Made by a program: the position numbers and the translations under genes | Assembly (NCBI RefSeq): GCF_002958735.1 | Contig: NZ_PPGH01000013.1 | Span: 62,001 to 126,000 of the forward strand | Length of the DNA stretch: 64,000 nt | Reading direction: 5' to 3' | DNA from: Chromatium okenii | GTDB lineage: Bacteria; Pseudomonadota; Gammaproteobacteria; Chromatiales; Chromatiaceae | Shown: piece by piece, positions 9,193-19,055 of the stretch | Numbering within the stretch: the stretch's first letter is position 1 | Layout of the letters: each line of letters opens with the position of its first letter | Notes under the pieces: model-generated | Database searches by the model: none | Told to the model about the DNA's origin: nothing | The model's input: the letters and a program-made list of their open reading frames with translations, nothing else

Positions 9193-12100
9193 ATGGCGAC
9201 ACCTATTACGTTGAATGATAAAAACGATAAACATCCTGGCACCACTGGCAACGATACCGTCAATGGTATGGGTGGCAACGATACTCTGAAGGGCGAGAGT
9301 GGTTTGGATTCGCTCTCTGGTGGCACTGGCAACGATTCCTTGGATGGTGGTGCCGGCAACGATACCTTGGATGGCGGCGCCGGCAAGGACACCCTGCTCG
9401 GTCAAGCCGACAACGATTTATTGAAAGGCGGCGCTGATAACGACATTCTTTTTGGCGCAACTGGTAAAGACACTTTGGACGGCGGCACTGGCAGCGATAC
9501 CTTGGATGGTGGCGATGGTGACGACTTCTATATCGTTGATCATTCCCAAGATAAGGTTGTTGAAAAGGCAACCTCGGCAGGCGGTAAGGATACGGTGCAG
9601 GCTTCAGTGACTTTCACGCTGGGTGCTGCGCTTGAACACCTCACGCTGACCAGTGAAAGAAATCTCAACGGCACTGGCAATCAGTCCGACAATAAGCTAA
9701 CCGGCAACAACGGCGACAATAAATTAGTCGGTTTGGGTGGCAAGGACACGCTATCAGGTGGTCTCGGTGCAGACACTCTCGACGGTGGTTTGAATGCCGA
9801 TCGTCTGATTGGCGGCGATGGTTCCGATACCTATCTCATCAACAACACCGAAGACACGATTGTCGAAACAGTCACGGACGGTGATGTTGATCGTGTGATT
9901 AGCAGCGCCACCGTTAAGCGCCTGTCAGACAACGTGGAAGCACTGCAATTGACTGGCACTTTGGCGCTCAACGGCACCGGTAATGCTTTGGATAATCAGC
10001 TAGAAGGCAACGCCGGCGCGAATCTTTTGGACGGCGCTGCTGGCGCTGACACCCTCAGCGGCGGCGCGGGCAATGACACTTTGATTGGCGGTCTCGGCGA
10101 CGATTCGCTGGATGGTGGCGCTGGTGCAGATACCGTGACCTACACCGGCAAGCTGGCTGAATACACGCAAGTCTATGATCTTGATAATAACTCGTGGACG
10201 GTCACGCACACCGCTAGCGGTGAACAGGATCAAGTGGTTAATGTCGAAACGCTGAGTTTCAAGGATCAGACCGTTGACATCAGCGCCGGTCCCATGCCGC
10301 TGTTATCCGTTACCGACATCACCCAAAACGAAGGCAACAGCGGCAAACTCAACGTGCAATTCACGCTGACGCTGTCCGCACCCGCCGGGCGTCCCGTCAC
10401 CGTGAACTACGTCACTGCCGACGGTGGTGCTGACGGCGCAGGGATCGCAGCCGCTACCGCTGGCACCGATTACACCGCCACTTCCGGCACCGTCACCTTC
10501 GATGTTGGTGAGCGCAGCAAAACTGTCAGCGTTGCCGTCATTCCCGATGCGCTCGTGGAAGCCAATGAAGCGTTTAGCTTGTTCCTGTCTCAACCGGTCA
10601 ACTGTGAGCTGGGCGATCCGCAAGCAGTCGGCATCTTGACCAATGACGATCAGGTGTTGGTGTCCGTCAAGGGCGCTACCGTGAAAGAAGGACAGACCGG
10701 CACCACCAATGCCATTGTCACCATCAGTCTGTCCGCTGCCGCCAATCAAAATGTGACGGTCGATTACAGCACGCTGAACGGTACGGCGGAGGCAGGCAGC
10801 GATTTCACCGCGAGCACCGGCAGTCTGACGTTCAAAGTTGGCGAAACCAGCAAGACCGTCATCATTCCGGTGACGGCTGATACCACAGTGGAAAGCTCAG
10901 AAACGTTCCAAGTGCAGCTTGCCAATCCCGTCAATGCGGCGCTTTCACCTCGCGCCAGCCTCGCTACCGTTACCATCACCAACGATGATTTTCCCAGCCT
11001 CAGCATCGCTGATGTCACGGTCGTCGAAGGTAATGAGGGCGTCACGGAAGCTCTCGTGACGGTGACGCTGGACATCCCCGCAACTGCCGAGGTCACGGTG
11101 AACTACGCCACCGCGAAGGGCACGGCGCTGTTGGGAACGGACTTCACTGCGACCACCGGCAAGTTGATTTTTGCGCCCGGCGAAACCACCAAAACCATCG
11201 CGGTGCCGGTCATCGCCGATACCAACGTGGAACCCGATGAAACGTTCACGCTCACGCTGACCAAACCGACCAACGCGGTGCTCAGTACCGCTGCTCGCGC
11301 CACGATCACGCTGACCAATGATGATCTGCCCAGCATTACCTTTGCTGCCGATGCCCTTGCAGTCAGTGAAGACATCAGCACGCACACCGCCAATCTCACG
11401 GTCAATCTTTCCGCTGTGAGCAGCCAGCCGGTGACGGTGGGTTATGCGACTGGTGACGGCAGCGCCAGCGGCAGCGATTTCACCGCGCTGACCGACACGC
11501 TCACCTTCGCGCCCGGTGAACTCACCAAAACGTTGACGGTTCCGATCAGCAATGACACTGAAGTCGAAGCGGATGAAACCTTCAGCGTCACTTTGAGCAA
11601 TCCGACGCTGGCGCTGTTGGGTGAACTCACCACTGCGACTGTGACCATTACCAATGACGACCGCGCCAGCCTCAGCATTGCGGATGTCGCAGTTCCCGAA
11701 GGTGCGGCGGGTACGGCAAATGCGACCGTTACCGTGACGCTCTCGTCGCCAGTGCTGTCTACGGTGACGGTCGATTACGCCAGCAGCGATAAAACCGCCA
11801 TCGTTGATAGCGATTACACCGCAGTGACCGGAACGCTCACCTTCGCGCCCGGTGAACTGACCAAAGCCATCACGGTGCCGGTGCTCGGTGATGCGACGGT
11901 GGAAACTGATGAAACCTTCGCGCTCAAGATAAGCAACCCAACTAACGCCGTGCTTGGCAGCGCCAGCGCCATCGTCACGTTGACCAATGACGACCTGCCG
12001 ACAGTGGGTTTTGGCGACGACCAGACTGTGACCGAGTCCGACAAAGACAGCGTCACCGCCTCGTTTACCGTCACGCTGTCAACGGTGGCGGCAAGCACAG

Positions 12101-13638
12101 TGACGGTCGATTACGCCAGCAGCGATGGCACGGCGACCGTTGCCAGCAATGATTACCGCGCCAGCAGCGGTACGCTCACCTTCAAACCCGGCGAGAGCAG
12201 CAAAACCGTCACGGTGTCAGTGCCGGGCGATATGTTGTTGGAAACTCCAGAAACGGTGCTGTTCACTCTGAGCAATCCCACCGGTGCCACGCTGGGCAAA
12301 ACCACCGCGACGCTGACCATCGCTGACAACGATGAGATGGGCAGTTTTACCCTGCCGGTCGATTCCCGCAGTTATGACTTCGAGTTTCCGCTGACTCCCG
12401 AACCCGATTTGATGCAGGGCAGCGCCGGTCCCGACAAATTGCTCGGGTTGACCGGCAATGACACCTTGAGCGGCAACACCGGCAACGATCATCTGGATGG
12501 TGGCGATGACAACGATGTCTTATCGGGCGAGGACGGCGATGATTATCTGCTGGGTGGCAACGGTGCCGACACGCTTGACGGTGCAGCCGGTAAAGATTCG
12601 CTCGACGGCGGCGCAGAAAATGACAATCTTTCGGGCGGCTCGGAGAACGATCTGCTGGTGGGTGGTTTTGGCAATGACACGATCAACGGGCAGGTGGGCG
12701 ATGATTCCATCGACGGTGGCGAGGGCGATGACGCTCTGGAGGGATGGGATGGTAATGACCGAATGCAGGGCGGATTTGGTAACGACGCGATCAATGGACA
12801 CTATGGCGACGACATCATCGACGGCGGTGACGGGAATGACAGTCTGACTGATGGCGCTGGCTCAGATTTGCTGATTGGCGGGACGGGGAATGACTCTCTG
12901 TGGGCGAATTCAGGGAGCAACGGTCAGGGAAATGACACCCTGTTGGGCGGTGACGGCGATGACACCTTGGGCAACGGTTATCTGTTGGACGGCGGTTCTG
13001 GCAATGATGTCATCAGTGCTACAGATTACGGCTGGTACACCGGCGCTGGTGCAACCCTGCTCGGCGGCGATGGCGATGACACCATCTCCGGCTATTTGAA
13101 GTACGACGCCGCCCGTAAAAACTACGTTTCCGGCGGTGAAGGCAACGACAAGATCGATATGGCTGATACCTGCCTCGTTTATGGCGACGCTGGCAACGAC
13201 ACCATCTACGGTTCAAATGGTAACGACACGCTGTCCGGCGGAACCGGTGACGATAGCCTGACGAGTGATGCTGGCGCAGATAGTCTCAATGGCGGTGCCG
13301 GAGCCGATAGTCTGACCGGCGGCGCTGATGCCGACACTTTCAACTACACCGCCGCCACCGATTCCGGCGTGGGCGCAGCCAACCGCGATCTCATCACCGA
13401 CTTCAGCTCGTCCGGCGGCGATGTCATCAGCCTGAAAGCCATTGCGCCGCTGGCAACTTGGGGTTTCCTCAGCACCAAGCCCTACACCGGCGCTGGTCAC
13501 GAAATCAACTTTGCAGTTGACGCCGTGAATAAAACCACGCTGGTGAGCATCGATTTAGACGGCAATAAGGCGCCCGATATGGAAATTGCCCTCAGCGGCA
13601 TCGTGTTGCTCAGTGCCGATGACTTCGGTTTGAAGTAG
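9193..13638 (+). CDS. Giant RTX / Calx-beta calcium-binding secreted protein
   Basis: 1481 residues, very acidic and Gly/Asp-rich, no N-terminal signal peptide. Order: RTX nonapeptide blocks (GGxGNDxL type) at about residues 15-115 and 155-225, another at 275-315, then six Calx-beta repeats of about 110 residues from about 375 to 1050, each with VTVxYAT-like strands, a FxPGExxKT stretch and a closing TNDD or ADND. A second RTX field covers about 1075-1390. The C-terminus (LSADDFGLK, preceded by DxxxNKTTLVSIDLDG) looks like the type I secretion signal region. Calcium-dependent folding outside the cell and an adhesin or surface-layer role are inferences. No type I secretion genes are adjacent. 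A strong terminator follows at 13666. ATG at 9193 is the only good start before the first repeat. Confidence 0.9.
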   Translation: MATPITLNDKNDKHPGTTGNDTVNGMGGNDTLKGESGLDSLSGGTGNDSLDGGAGNDTLDGGAGKDTLLGQADNDLLKGGADNDILFGATGKDTLDGGTGSDTLDGGDGDDFYIVDHSQDKVVEKATSAGGKDTVQASVTFTLGAALEHLTLTSERNLNGTGNQSDNKLTGNNGDNKLVGLGGKDTLSGGLGADTLDGGLNADRLIGGDGSDTYLINNTEDTIVETVTDGDVDRVISSATVKRLSDNVEALQLTGTLALNGTGNALDNQLEGNAGANLLDGAAGADTLSGGAGNDTLIGGLGDDSLDGGAGADTVTYTGKLAEYTQVYDLDNNSWTVTHTASGEQDQVVNVETLSFKDQTVDISAGPMPLLSVTDITQNEGNSGKLNVQFTLTLSAPAGRPVTVNYVTADGGADGAGIAAATAGTDYTATSGTVTFDVGERSKTVSVAVIPDALVEANEAFSLFLSQPVNCELGDPQAVGILTNDDQVLVSVKGATVKEGQTGTTNAIVTISLSAAANQNVTVDYSTLNGTAEAGSDFTASTGSLTFKVGETSKTVIIPVTADTTVESSETFQVQLANPVNAALSPRASLATVTITNDDFPSLSIADVTVVEGNEGVTEALVTVTLDIPATAEVTVNYATAKGTALLGTDFTATTGKLIFAPGETTKTIAVPVIADTNVEPDETFTLTLTKPTNAVLSTAARATITLTNDDLPSITFAADALAVSEDISTHTANLTVNLSAVSSQPVTVGYATGDGSASGSDFTALTDTLTFAPGELTKTLTVPISNDTEVEADETFSVTLSNPTLALLGELTTATVTITNDDRASLSIADVAVPEGAAGTANATVTVTLSSPVLSTVTVDYASSDKTAIVDSDYTAVTGTLTFAPGELTKAITVPVLGDATVETDETFALKISNPTNAVLGSASAIVTLTNDDLPTVGFGDDQTVTESDKDSVTASFTVTLSTVAASTVTVDYASSDGTATVASNDYRASSGTLTFKPGESSKTVTVSVPGDMLLETPETVLFTLSNPTGATLGKTTATLTIADNDEMGSFTLPVDSRSYDFEFPLTPEPDLMQGSAGPDKLLGLTGNDTLSGNTGNDHLDGGDDNDVLSGEDGDDYLLGGNGADTLDGAAGKDSLDGGAENDNLSGGSENDLLVGGFGNDTINGQVGDDSIDGGEGDDALEGWDGNDRMQGGFGNDAINGHYGDDIIDGGDGNDSLTDGAGSDLLIGGTGNDSLWANSGSNGQGNDTLLGGDGDDTLGNGYLLDGGSGNDVISATDYGWYTGAGATLLGGDGDDTISGYLKYDAARKNYVSGGEGNDKIDMADTCLVYGDAGNDTIYGSNGNDTLSGGTGDDSLTSDAGADSLNGGAGADSLTGGADADTFNYTAATDSGVGAANRDLITDFSSSGGDVISLKAIAPLATWGFLSTKPYTGAGHEINFAVDAVNKTTLVSIDLDGNKAPDMEIALSGIVLLSADDFGLK

Positions 13639-13665
13639 TTCATTTAGATCGTCATTGCTGAAATA

Positions 13666-13697
13666 AAAACGCCCCGATGATTCGGGGCGTTTTTTTA
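13666..13697 (+). terminator. Rho-independent terminator after RTX gene
   Basis: A 9-bp stem ACGCCCCGA / TCGGGGCGT (13669-13690) with a 4-base loop is followed by a run of seven T. It lies 30 bases after the RTX stop. Confidence 0.9.
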
Positions 13698-13818
13698 TTG
13701 AGCAATTAATCCAAAAAGCGACGATTGCTTAACGCTTTCACTTAATGGCGCAGCCATACTTTCTTTAAACGTTTCACTTGGCGCTTAAATGCTGCCGAAT
13801 AATAGATTACCATCAGCG

Positions 13819-14052
13819 TTAATCAGTTTTGATGTGAATATCATCCCATAACGTCTCAATTGCATAAACCTGTCCCGCTTTAATATCCTTCCAGCCTTCG
13901 CGGAAAGCTTCAGCTGCATTTAACCAAGGCGCATCTTCTTCAATCCCTTCACGAAAAGAATGCACCAAACGCAACAACAGCGGGCGATAGTGCTCCGGTG
14001 TTTGTTCAATCTCGGCATGGAGTTGTTCAGTAATCGTGTTGGGTTTAATCAT
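13819..14052 (-). CDS. Small protein resembling a type II antitoxin, no toxin partner
   Basis: About 77 residues from the ATG at 14052, which is preceded by a GGTGG ribosome site; the longer reading from TTG at 14070 is less likely. The first half is helical ([20 protein letters not shown]), the C-terminal half ([24 protein letters not shown]) resembles the tail of RelB/Phd-like antitoxins that bind a RelE-type toxin. No toxin-sized gene lies beside it: the 180 bases on one side hold only the RTX terminator and the other neighbour is bchY, 45 bases upstream. It is either an orphan antitoxin or an unrelated small protein. It occupies the place where bchZ would be expected after bchY. Confidence 0.55.
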   Translation of the reverse strand: MIKPNTITEQLHAEIEQTPEHYRPLLLRLVHSFREGIEEDAPWLNAAEAFREGWKDIKAGQVYAIETLWDDIHIKTD

Positions 14053-14097
14053 TTTTTCACCACCGCACAAACAAATGTTGCCAACTGGTTTAATGAG

Positions 14098-15441
14098 TTA
14101 ATTATTCACCCGCACCGGCGCTTTCGACCAAATCCCGCTCGTGTCACCCATTCCCACGCCATCAAAAAACTCACGCATCGCAATAAAGCGTTCTTTATTC
14201 GCCAAGGCGCTGTTAATGACCTGCGCTAATGAACCCGCGCCAGCCGGTCCCATTAACGGACGCGCTGAAATCAAATTGGTGAAATACAGCGCCGGAATGG
14301 TTAATTCTTTTGCTGCCTGCACGACCGGCGTGGTGCCAATTGCTAAATCCGGTTCCAATGATTTCACTGCCGCTAAATCTTGCTCCAATGAAGCGCGGAA
14401 TTGCACCGGTACGCCGTGCGCGGTCAACCATTCCAAATCGCTTTCATTCCACGCCGTGCGCGGACAAGCCGTGCCGACATACGGCACTGTTGCGCCCGAT
14501 TCAATTAACAATCGCGCCACCAGCAATTCTGAACCTTCATAACCGGAAACAATCACGCGCCCTTTAATTGGTTTTGCCGCCAACGCGCCAGCAATTGCCG
14601 GTAAAAACTTGTTTTTCGCTGCATCAACCTTGTCTTGCGCGATGCCGCAGGCTTGTCCAATCGCATCTAACCACGCCGCCGTGCCGTCGCAGCCGACCGG
14701 AGCCGAGCCCACAATTGGGCGTCCGGCAGCGGCAAATTCCCGCGCTGAGGCGGCATATTGCGGATGAATCGCGGCAACGGCAGCGCAATCGAGCGCGGCG
14801 TACAGCTCGCGCCATTCGCGGGTCGGCACCACTGGCCCAGTCGCCAGCCCCAGCGGTTCCAACATCATGCCAATCCCGACCGGATCAGCCGGGAACATTT
14901 CGCCGAGCAGCGTGATCGTCGGACGTTCGCTGCGCCCACCGCGTGGCGCTTGCACCGGCCCTTGCTCCGCCTCACTGCGGGCGTAATGCAGCATCGCGCC
15001 CGCCAGCACGTCTTTCGCTTCGGCGTGAGTTGGGGTGCCGAAGCCGGGCACGTCGATGCCGATAATCCGCACACCGTTGATTTGCTTGGGCAATAAGCGC
15101 AGCGGCACACCAGATGCCGTCGGGACGCACAGATTGATGGCGATGATGGTGTCGTAGCGGTCGGGATCAGCCAGTTTCAACACCGCGTCCCGTGCATCCT
15201 CGAATAATCGACCGGAAACCAGCGATTCCGAATCAAACGGCACATAGCCGATGGAACGCCGTGCGCCGTAAAAATGCGCGGTGAAACTCAGCCCGTACAC
15301 GCAGCAGCCGGAGCCGACCAGCACCATCGCGGTGCGGCGCATTCGCAGTCCGACGCGCAGTGCGCCGAATGCTGGGCACATCGTTTGCGGTTGATCGTGC
15401 GGGCCGCTGGCGCAGGTCGAAAGCGTTGGCAACTCAGACAT
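14098..15441 (-). CDS. bchY: Chlorophyllide a reductase subunit Y (BchY)
   Basis: Catalytic-component subunit of chlorophyllide a reductase, the nitrogenase-like enzyme that reduces ring B on the way to bacteriochlorophyll a; it pairs with BchZ and takes electrons from BchX. Recognised by CPAFGALRVGLRMRRTA, GSGCCVYGL, HFYGARRSIGYVPF and NLISARPLMGPAGAGSL. ATG at 15441 overlaps the bchX stop (ATGTCTGA, 8 bases), implying translational coupling; the upstream in-frame extension to 15504 is inside bchX. The protein is about 447 residues and the tail ends soon after GVGMGDTSGIW, shorter than I remember for alphaproteobacterial BchY. bchZ does not follow. Confidence 0.93.
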   Translation of the reverse strand: MSELPTLSTCASGPHDQPQTMCPAFGALRVGLRMRRTAMVLVGSGCCVYGLSFTAHFYGARRSIGYVPFDSESLVSGRLFEDARDAVLKLADPDRYDTIIAINLCVPTASGVPLRLLPKQINGVRIIGIDVPGFGTPTHAEAKDVLAGAMLHYARSEAEQGPVQAPRGGRSERPTITLLGEMFPADPVGIGMMLEPLGLATGPVVPTREWRELYAALDCAAVAAIHPQYAASAREFAAAGRPIVGSAPVGCDGTAAWLDAIGQACGIAQDKVDAAKNKFLPAIAGALAAKPIKGRVIVSGYEGSELLVARLLIESGATVPYVGTACPRTAWNESDLEWLTAHGVPVQFRASLEQDLAAVKSLEPDLAIGTTPVVQAAKELTIPALYFTNLISARPLMGPAGAGSLAQVINSALANKERFIAMREFFDGVGMGDTSGIWSKAPVRVNN

Positions 15442-16384
15442 CGTCGTACACCACTTCGAGAGATGGTTTCGCCACTGCGGCCGCGTCGCACATATCCGCC
15501 GCATTCGCCGGTTCTAAAATCACATGCCGCCCAACGGCATCGCCTTTGAATAAATTGAGCAATTCCTCATGCGCCAGCGGTTTCGGTTTCACCGGCGGCG
15601 CAGTGGCGACATTCGCCGCTAATTCTTCAAACAACGCGCCCCAGCGGTCGCCAGGGCGTCCGACGATTTCGTAATTCGCACTTTTACGGCGGATGTCATC
15701 GTCGGCGGGAATCGTCGCCAAAATCGGAATTCCGACTGCGTCCGCAAACGCCTGCGCCTCGCCGGTGCCGTCGTCTTTATTGATGACCATGCCGGCGACG
15801 CCGACGCTGCCGCCCAAGCCAGTGAAATAGCCGACTGCCGAGCAGACGTTGTTGGCGACGTAGAGCGATTGCAGATCGTTGGAGCCGACGATGATGACTT
15901 TTTGGCACAGATCGCGGGCAATCGGCAGCCCGAAGCCGCCGCAGACCACGTCGCCGAGAAAATCCAGCAGGACGTAGTCAAAATCCCACTCGTGAAAGCC
16001 CAAACCTTCCAGCAATTCAAAGCCATGAATGATGCCGCGCCCGCCGCAGCCGCGTCCGACTTCGGGGCCGCCGAGCTCCATCGCAAACACGCCATCGCGC
16101 TTAAAACAGATGTCGCCAATCGCCACGCTGTCGCCAGCGCGTTTTTTCTCGCTGGAGACGCCGAGAATGGTCGGGCAGGCGCGTCCGCCAAACAGCAGCG
16201 TTGCGGTGTCACTTTTGGGATCGCAGCCAATCAGCAGCACCTTTTTGCCCTGCTGCGCCATCATGTACGAGAGGTTGGCGAGGGTGAAACTCTTGCCGAT
16301 GCCGCCCTTGCCATAGATGGCGATGATCTGGGTTTGTTTGAGTGCTGGCGCGGTGGGCGCGGAAACGGTCACGGATGCAGTCAC
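15434..16384 (-). CDS. bchX: Chlorophyllide a reductase iron protein subunit X (BchX)
   Basis: ATP-dependent reductase component that passes electrons from ferredoxin to BchYZ; homologous to nitrogenase NifH. The P-loop [10 protein letters not shown] is at about residues 23-32, the switch-like [13 protein letters not shown] follows, and the Cys ligands of the bridging 4Fe-4S cluster are in GRGCGGRGI and [11 protein letters not shown] prefer the GTG at 16384: GGAG sits about 9-10 bases upstream and its GTGA overlaps the bchC stop. The longer TTG reading at 16399 lies inside bchC. Middle gene of a bchC-bchX-bchY coupled operon on the minus strand. Confidence 0.93.
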   Translation of the reverse strand: MTASVTVSAPTAPALKQTQIIAIYGKGGIGKSFTLANLSYMMAQQGKKVLLIGCDPKSDTATLLFGGRACPTILGVSSEKKRAGDSVAIGDICFKRDGVFAMELGGPEVGRGCGGRGIIHGFELLEGLGFHEWDFDYVLLDFLGDVVCGGFGLPIARDLCQKVIIVGSNDLQSLYVANNVCSAVGYFTGLGGSVGVAGMVINKDDGTGEAQAFADAVGIPILATIPADDDIRRKSANYEIVGRPGDRWGALFEELAANVATAPPVKPKPLAHEELLNLFKGDAVGRHVILEPANAADMCDAAAVAKPSLEVVYDDV

Positions 16385-17338
16385 GATAAATTTCTCCAAT
16401 CCAAAATCATCTTCAAACAGGTGGGATCGCCAAACGCGGTGCGGTACGCGCTCGCAGCGTCAGTCGCAGCGACGCGATGCGTGATCAAGCCATCCAGTGA
16501 CAAGCGTCCAGAATCAAGCAGCGCCTGCACTGCGGCGAGATCGGCGGGTTGAAATTCAGCGGCGATGCGGAATCGCGCCTCGCGCATAAATGCTGGCGGG
16601 AAAGTGAAGGCAACCGGCGCGTGATAAAAGCCAGCCAGCACGATCTCGCCGCCTCGCGCCAGCCGCGCCACCAGCCGATCTAAAATCGTCGCATCACCGC
16701 TCATGTCGCAGATGCAGCGGTAATCGCGGCGCGGATCGTCGTCCGGCGACATGACGTTGTAACCGTAACCGTCCGCGCCCGAATGCCGCGCTGGATTGGT
16801 TTCCCACACGACTGGCGGCGTCGCTGCATCCAGCGCCGCAATCCGCGCCAATAGCCGTCCGAGCACGCCATGCCCAACGATCAATTCAACCGTCGCGCCG
16901 GCGATTGCGTGATACGCGGTCGCTGCCAGCGTCAATAACACGGCTTGCTCACCAAAGTTTTCTGCGACCGGCAACAGGCGGCTGGCTGGCGCGACGATGC
17001 GCGAAGCTGCGCCGCCGAATAAGCCGCGCACTTCGCCATAACACCGCGCTCCCGGCACAAACACGCGCTGCCCGACGCTGAGACCGGATTCTGCGCCCGC
17101 GAAAATGACGCGCCCGACTGATTCATAACCGGGTACCAGCGGATAACCCATGCCGGGGAATTCGGGCATTTGCCCCGACCACAGCAGGCGCTCGGTGCCG
17201 TGCTGATGCCGCTCCATTCGATGTCCACGATGACATCGGTGGGTTCCGGTGGCGTCAGCGCGAGGCGGCGCAGCGATAACTGTTCGGGTTGTTCGAGGAC
17301 GACTGCGAGGCTTCGAGAGTGGGAATGTCGGGGTTCAC
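16381..17338 (-). CDS. bchC: Bacteriochlorophyllide a dehydrogenase BchC, frame interrupted near the 5' end
   Basis: Zinc-type alcohol dehydrogenase family member that oxidises the C3 hydroxyethyl group of 3-hydroxyethyl bacteriochlorophyllide a. The conserved core is [21 protein letters not shown], with a nucleotide-binding region later ([17 protein letters not shown]). The 5' part lies in other frames: [13 protein letters not shown] runs directly into [10 protein letters not shown] only if one C is added in the CC run at 17198-17199, and [16 protein letters not shown] upstream needs a further base between about 17308 and 17336 to reach the GTG at 17336-17338. With both corrections the product is about 319 residues, close to the family length. 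The exact start is therefore uncertain. First gene of the bchCXY operon; its GTGA overlap with bchX is intact. Confidence 0.82.
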
Positions 17339-17377
17339 GGTGTGGCTCGAAAGTGAGGGATAAAAGGGAATAGTTGA

Positions 17378-17587
17378 TTAAATTAAAAACTCAATTTTAT
17401 CGGCTGCGCAGCACTCTAAATCCAATCGCTCTTGAATACGCCGCATGGTTTCATCAGCTCCAACAAAACCACTTTCAAGTGCCAATTGAGCTTTTTTGCC
17501 CCACCACGAATCATCAAGTGATTGCGGGGTCTCGCATTCAGTGGTAGGCAACAGTTCAACAGGTGGATGAGCATTTTTTTCGAGCAT
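17378..17587 (-). CDS. Small hypothetical protein, weak antitoxin-like tail
   Basis: About 69 residues from the ATG at 17587. The segment DDSWWGKKAQLALESGFVGA followed by DETMRRIQERL recalls the C-terminal part of small RelB-like antitoxins (Trp-rich turn, GF-[VI]-G, then an amphipathic helix). No toxin gene is beside it. It lies between the gene at 17623 and bchC, 39 bases from the proposed bchC start, on the same strand. No convincing ribosome site was seen. Could equally be a small unknown protein of the photosynthesis cluster. Confidence 0.45.
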   Translation of the reverse strand: MLEKNAHPPVELLPTTECETPQSLDDSWWGKKAQLALESGFVGADETMRRIQERLDLECCAADKIEFLI

Positions 17588-17622
17588 ACGATGCAACGTC
17601 TATTGAATTTCAGAAACAATCG

Positions 17623-18003
17623 CTAAAAATCAAAATTTTCTTTATCCCAATGTGGCAGAACAGATTTTCGACTTCTGATAGAAATTTCTGTTAATCCTTC
17701 TGCGTCCCAACTCCAAGTAAAGTTCTCATCTGTTCCCGCATCTTTGCGATCAGTGAGAATGGCGTTTGCATAATTAAAATCAATTCTGCCCGGCTCGACA
17801 ACATCGTATGCAAATGACACTTGATTGGTATCGTCATCACGAGTAATGCTGACATTTTCTAATACGGCATAATCTAAAATCATGCTGTTAAACAAATAAC
17901 CAATCACTGCGATGAACAAAATTGATACGGTGACAAAGAGCGATTGATAGCGTTTTTTGGCAACCGTTGCTTCTTCTAACTTCTTTTCGAGAGAAATAGC
18001 CAT
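17623..18003 (-). CDS. Uncharacterised single-pass membrane protein in photosynthesis cluster
   Basis: 126 residues. A charged, helical N-terminus (EKKLEEATVAKKRYQ) is followed by one membrane helix at about 22-42 (SLFVTVSILFIAVIGYLF) and an 80-residue domain rich in beta strands (VSITRDDDTNQVSFAYDV, FTWSWDAEG, SRKSVLPHWD). The positive N-terminal side suggests that the C-terminal domain is periplasmic. I do not recognise a family. It follows crtC on the same strand, after a 10-bp hairpin, so it may be transcribed with crtD-crtC. A role in pigment-complex assembly is only a guess from position. Confidence 0.7.
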   Translation of the reverse strand: MAISLEKKLEEATVAKKRYQSLFVTVSILFIAVIGYLFNSMILDYAVLENVSITRDDDTNQVSFAYDVVEPGRIDFNYANAILTDRKDAGTDENFTWSWDAEGLTEISIRSRKSVLPHWDKENFDF

Positions 18004-18039
18004 TGATCATTACCTCATTAAAAACACATCTTTTTTTAA

Positions 18040-18073
18040 GCGCGGAACCATTGATAGCAGTCAGGTTCCGCGC
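18040..18073. other. 10-bp hairpin between crtC and the downstream membrane gene
   Basis: GCGCGGAACC (18040-18049) pairs perfectly with GGTTCCGCGC (18064-18073) around a 14-base loop. In the crtC direction the stem is followed by A-rich, not T-rich, sequence, so it is more likely an mRNA-stabilising or processing hairpin than a simple terminator. Confidence 0.6.
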
Positions 18074-18080
18074 CTTGTTA

Positions 18081-19040
18081 TTACCAGCGTGGCATCCGAT
18101 ATGGCAATAAATGCTGCACCCACGCCGAACGAAACCGATCTAATGACAGGCTTTCGTGTACGGCTTCAACGGGACGCCCCAATAAATGCGCATTGATGAC
18201 CGAGCGCGAATAAAACGGCGTGTCTTCTAATGTTTTCACCACGCTCGGTGGTGTACCTGCGTCCGATTGACTGCTGCGTGGCATTTGCCAAATTGGTGTA
18301 CGCGGCAAGCGATGATCTGGCGGTGGCGCAAATTCATTGATTGAACCATCAGCATTGAAATGAAGTGCTAATGCCAGCGACGCATCATTGCGCCGTTCAA
18401 CGTGATACAAAATTGCGCTTTCATTGCCGCCCATTTCTGCGCGTGACCAATCCCAATACACAAACGCATCTTCTAATGGTTCATCGCCCCAATTACGATC
18501 AAAATAAGCGTGTCCCGTCCATTTGATATTGGGATGTTCCAATTCAACGGTCACTCGCGCACTCGGTGCAATTGGTCGCCAACGATGACGTCCATTGCGA
18601 TCCAAAGTGAATATCCGCTCATTGATAAAATTGGGTGTTAAATGAATCGTACCGCGCACCCGCTGCGGAATTGGCGTGCCAATTTCATTGAGTTGCAGCG
18701 TTAATGTGTCGTCGCTATTCCATTGAATCGCACTCGGCCCAATAGTTAAATTGGTTTCGGTTTGATTCACAGCGTTGGCGTGGCGTTCTGTCATTGTCCA
18801 GCGCCGTTTTTCACCGTATAAACAGACATTCATTGAACAATGATCACGCGGATCATTGCGTCCTTTGCGCCGTCCTTTGAAATAATACGGCGAAAACACG
18901 CTGCCAATAAACGCAATTAACGTTAATCCGTGTTGCCCGTCATCACTCAACGCATCGACATACCACCACGCATAACCACGCGGCGGCACCGTTAAATTGA
19001 AGTCTGGACTGGCGGGGCGATTTGATTCTGCAACAGCCAT
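18081..19040 (-). CDS. crtC: Carotenoid 1,2-hydratase (hydroxyneurosporene synthase) CrtC
   Basis: Adds water to the 1,2 double bond of acyclic carotenes in the spirilloxanthin/rhodopin pathway; membrane-associated. 319 residues; recognisable CrtC segments are PPRGYAWWYVDALSDDG, AFIGSVFSPYYF, DHCSMNVCLYG, HAYFDRNWGDEPLEDAF and WDWSRAE. ATG at 19040 is preceded by CAGGAG. It lies 15 bases after crtD, so the two form one operon. CrtC and CrtD act in sequence on the same substrate ends. Confidence 0.93.
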   Translation of the reverse strand: MAVAESNRPASPDFNLTVPPRGYAWWYVDALSDDGQHGLTLIAFIGSVFSPYYFKGRRKGRNDPRDHCSMNVCLYGEKRRWTMTERHANAVNQTETNLTIGPSAIQWNSDDTLTLQLNEIGTPIPQRVRGTIHLTPNFINERIFTLDRNGRHRWRPIAPSARVTVELEHPNIKWTGHAYFDRNWGDEPLEDAFVYWDWSRAEMGGNESAILYHVERRNDASLALALHFNADGSINEFAPPPDHRLPRTPIWQMPRSSQSDAGTPPSVVKTLEDTPFYSRSVINAHLLGRPVEAVHESLSLDRFRSAWVQHLLPYRMPRW

Positions 19041-19055
19041 TATTCAACTCCTGAT

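Noticed and set aside
9230..13340. Dense direct repeats that look CRISPR-like at a glance
   Set aside because: They are in-frame coding repeats of GGxGxD and Calx-beta type within one long protein; units vary and have no constant spacer length.
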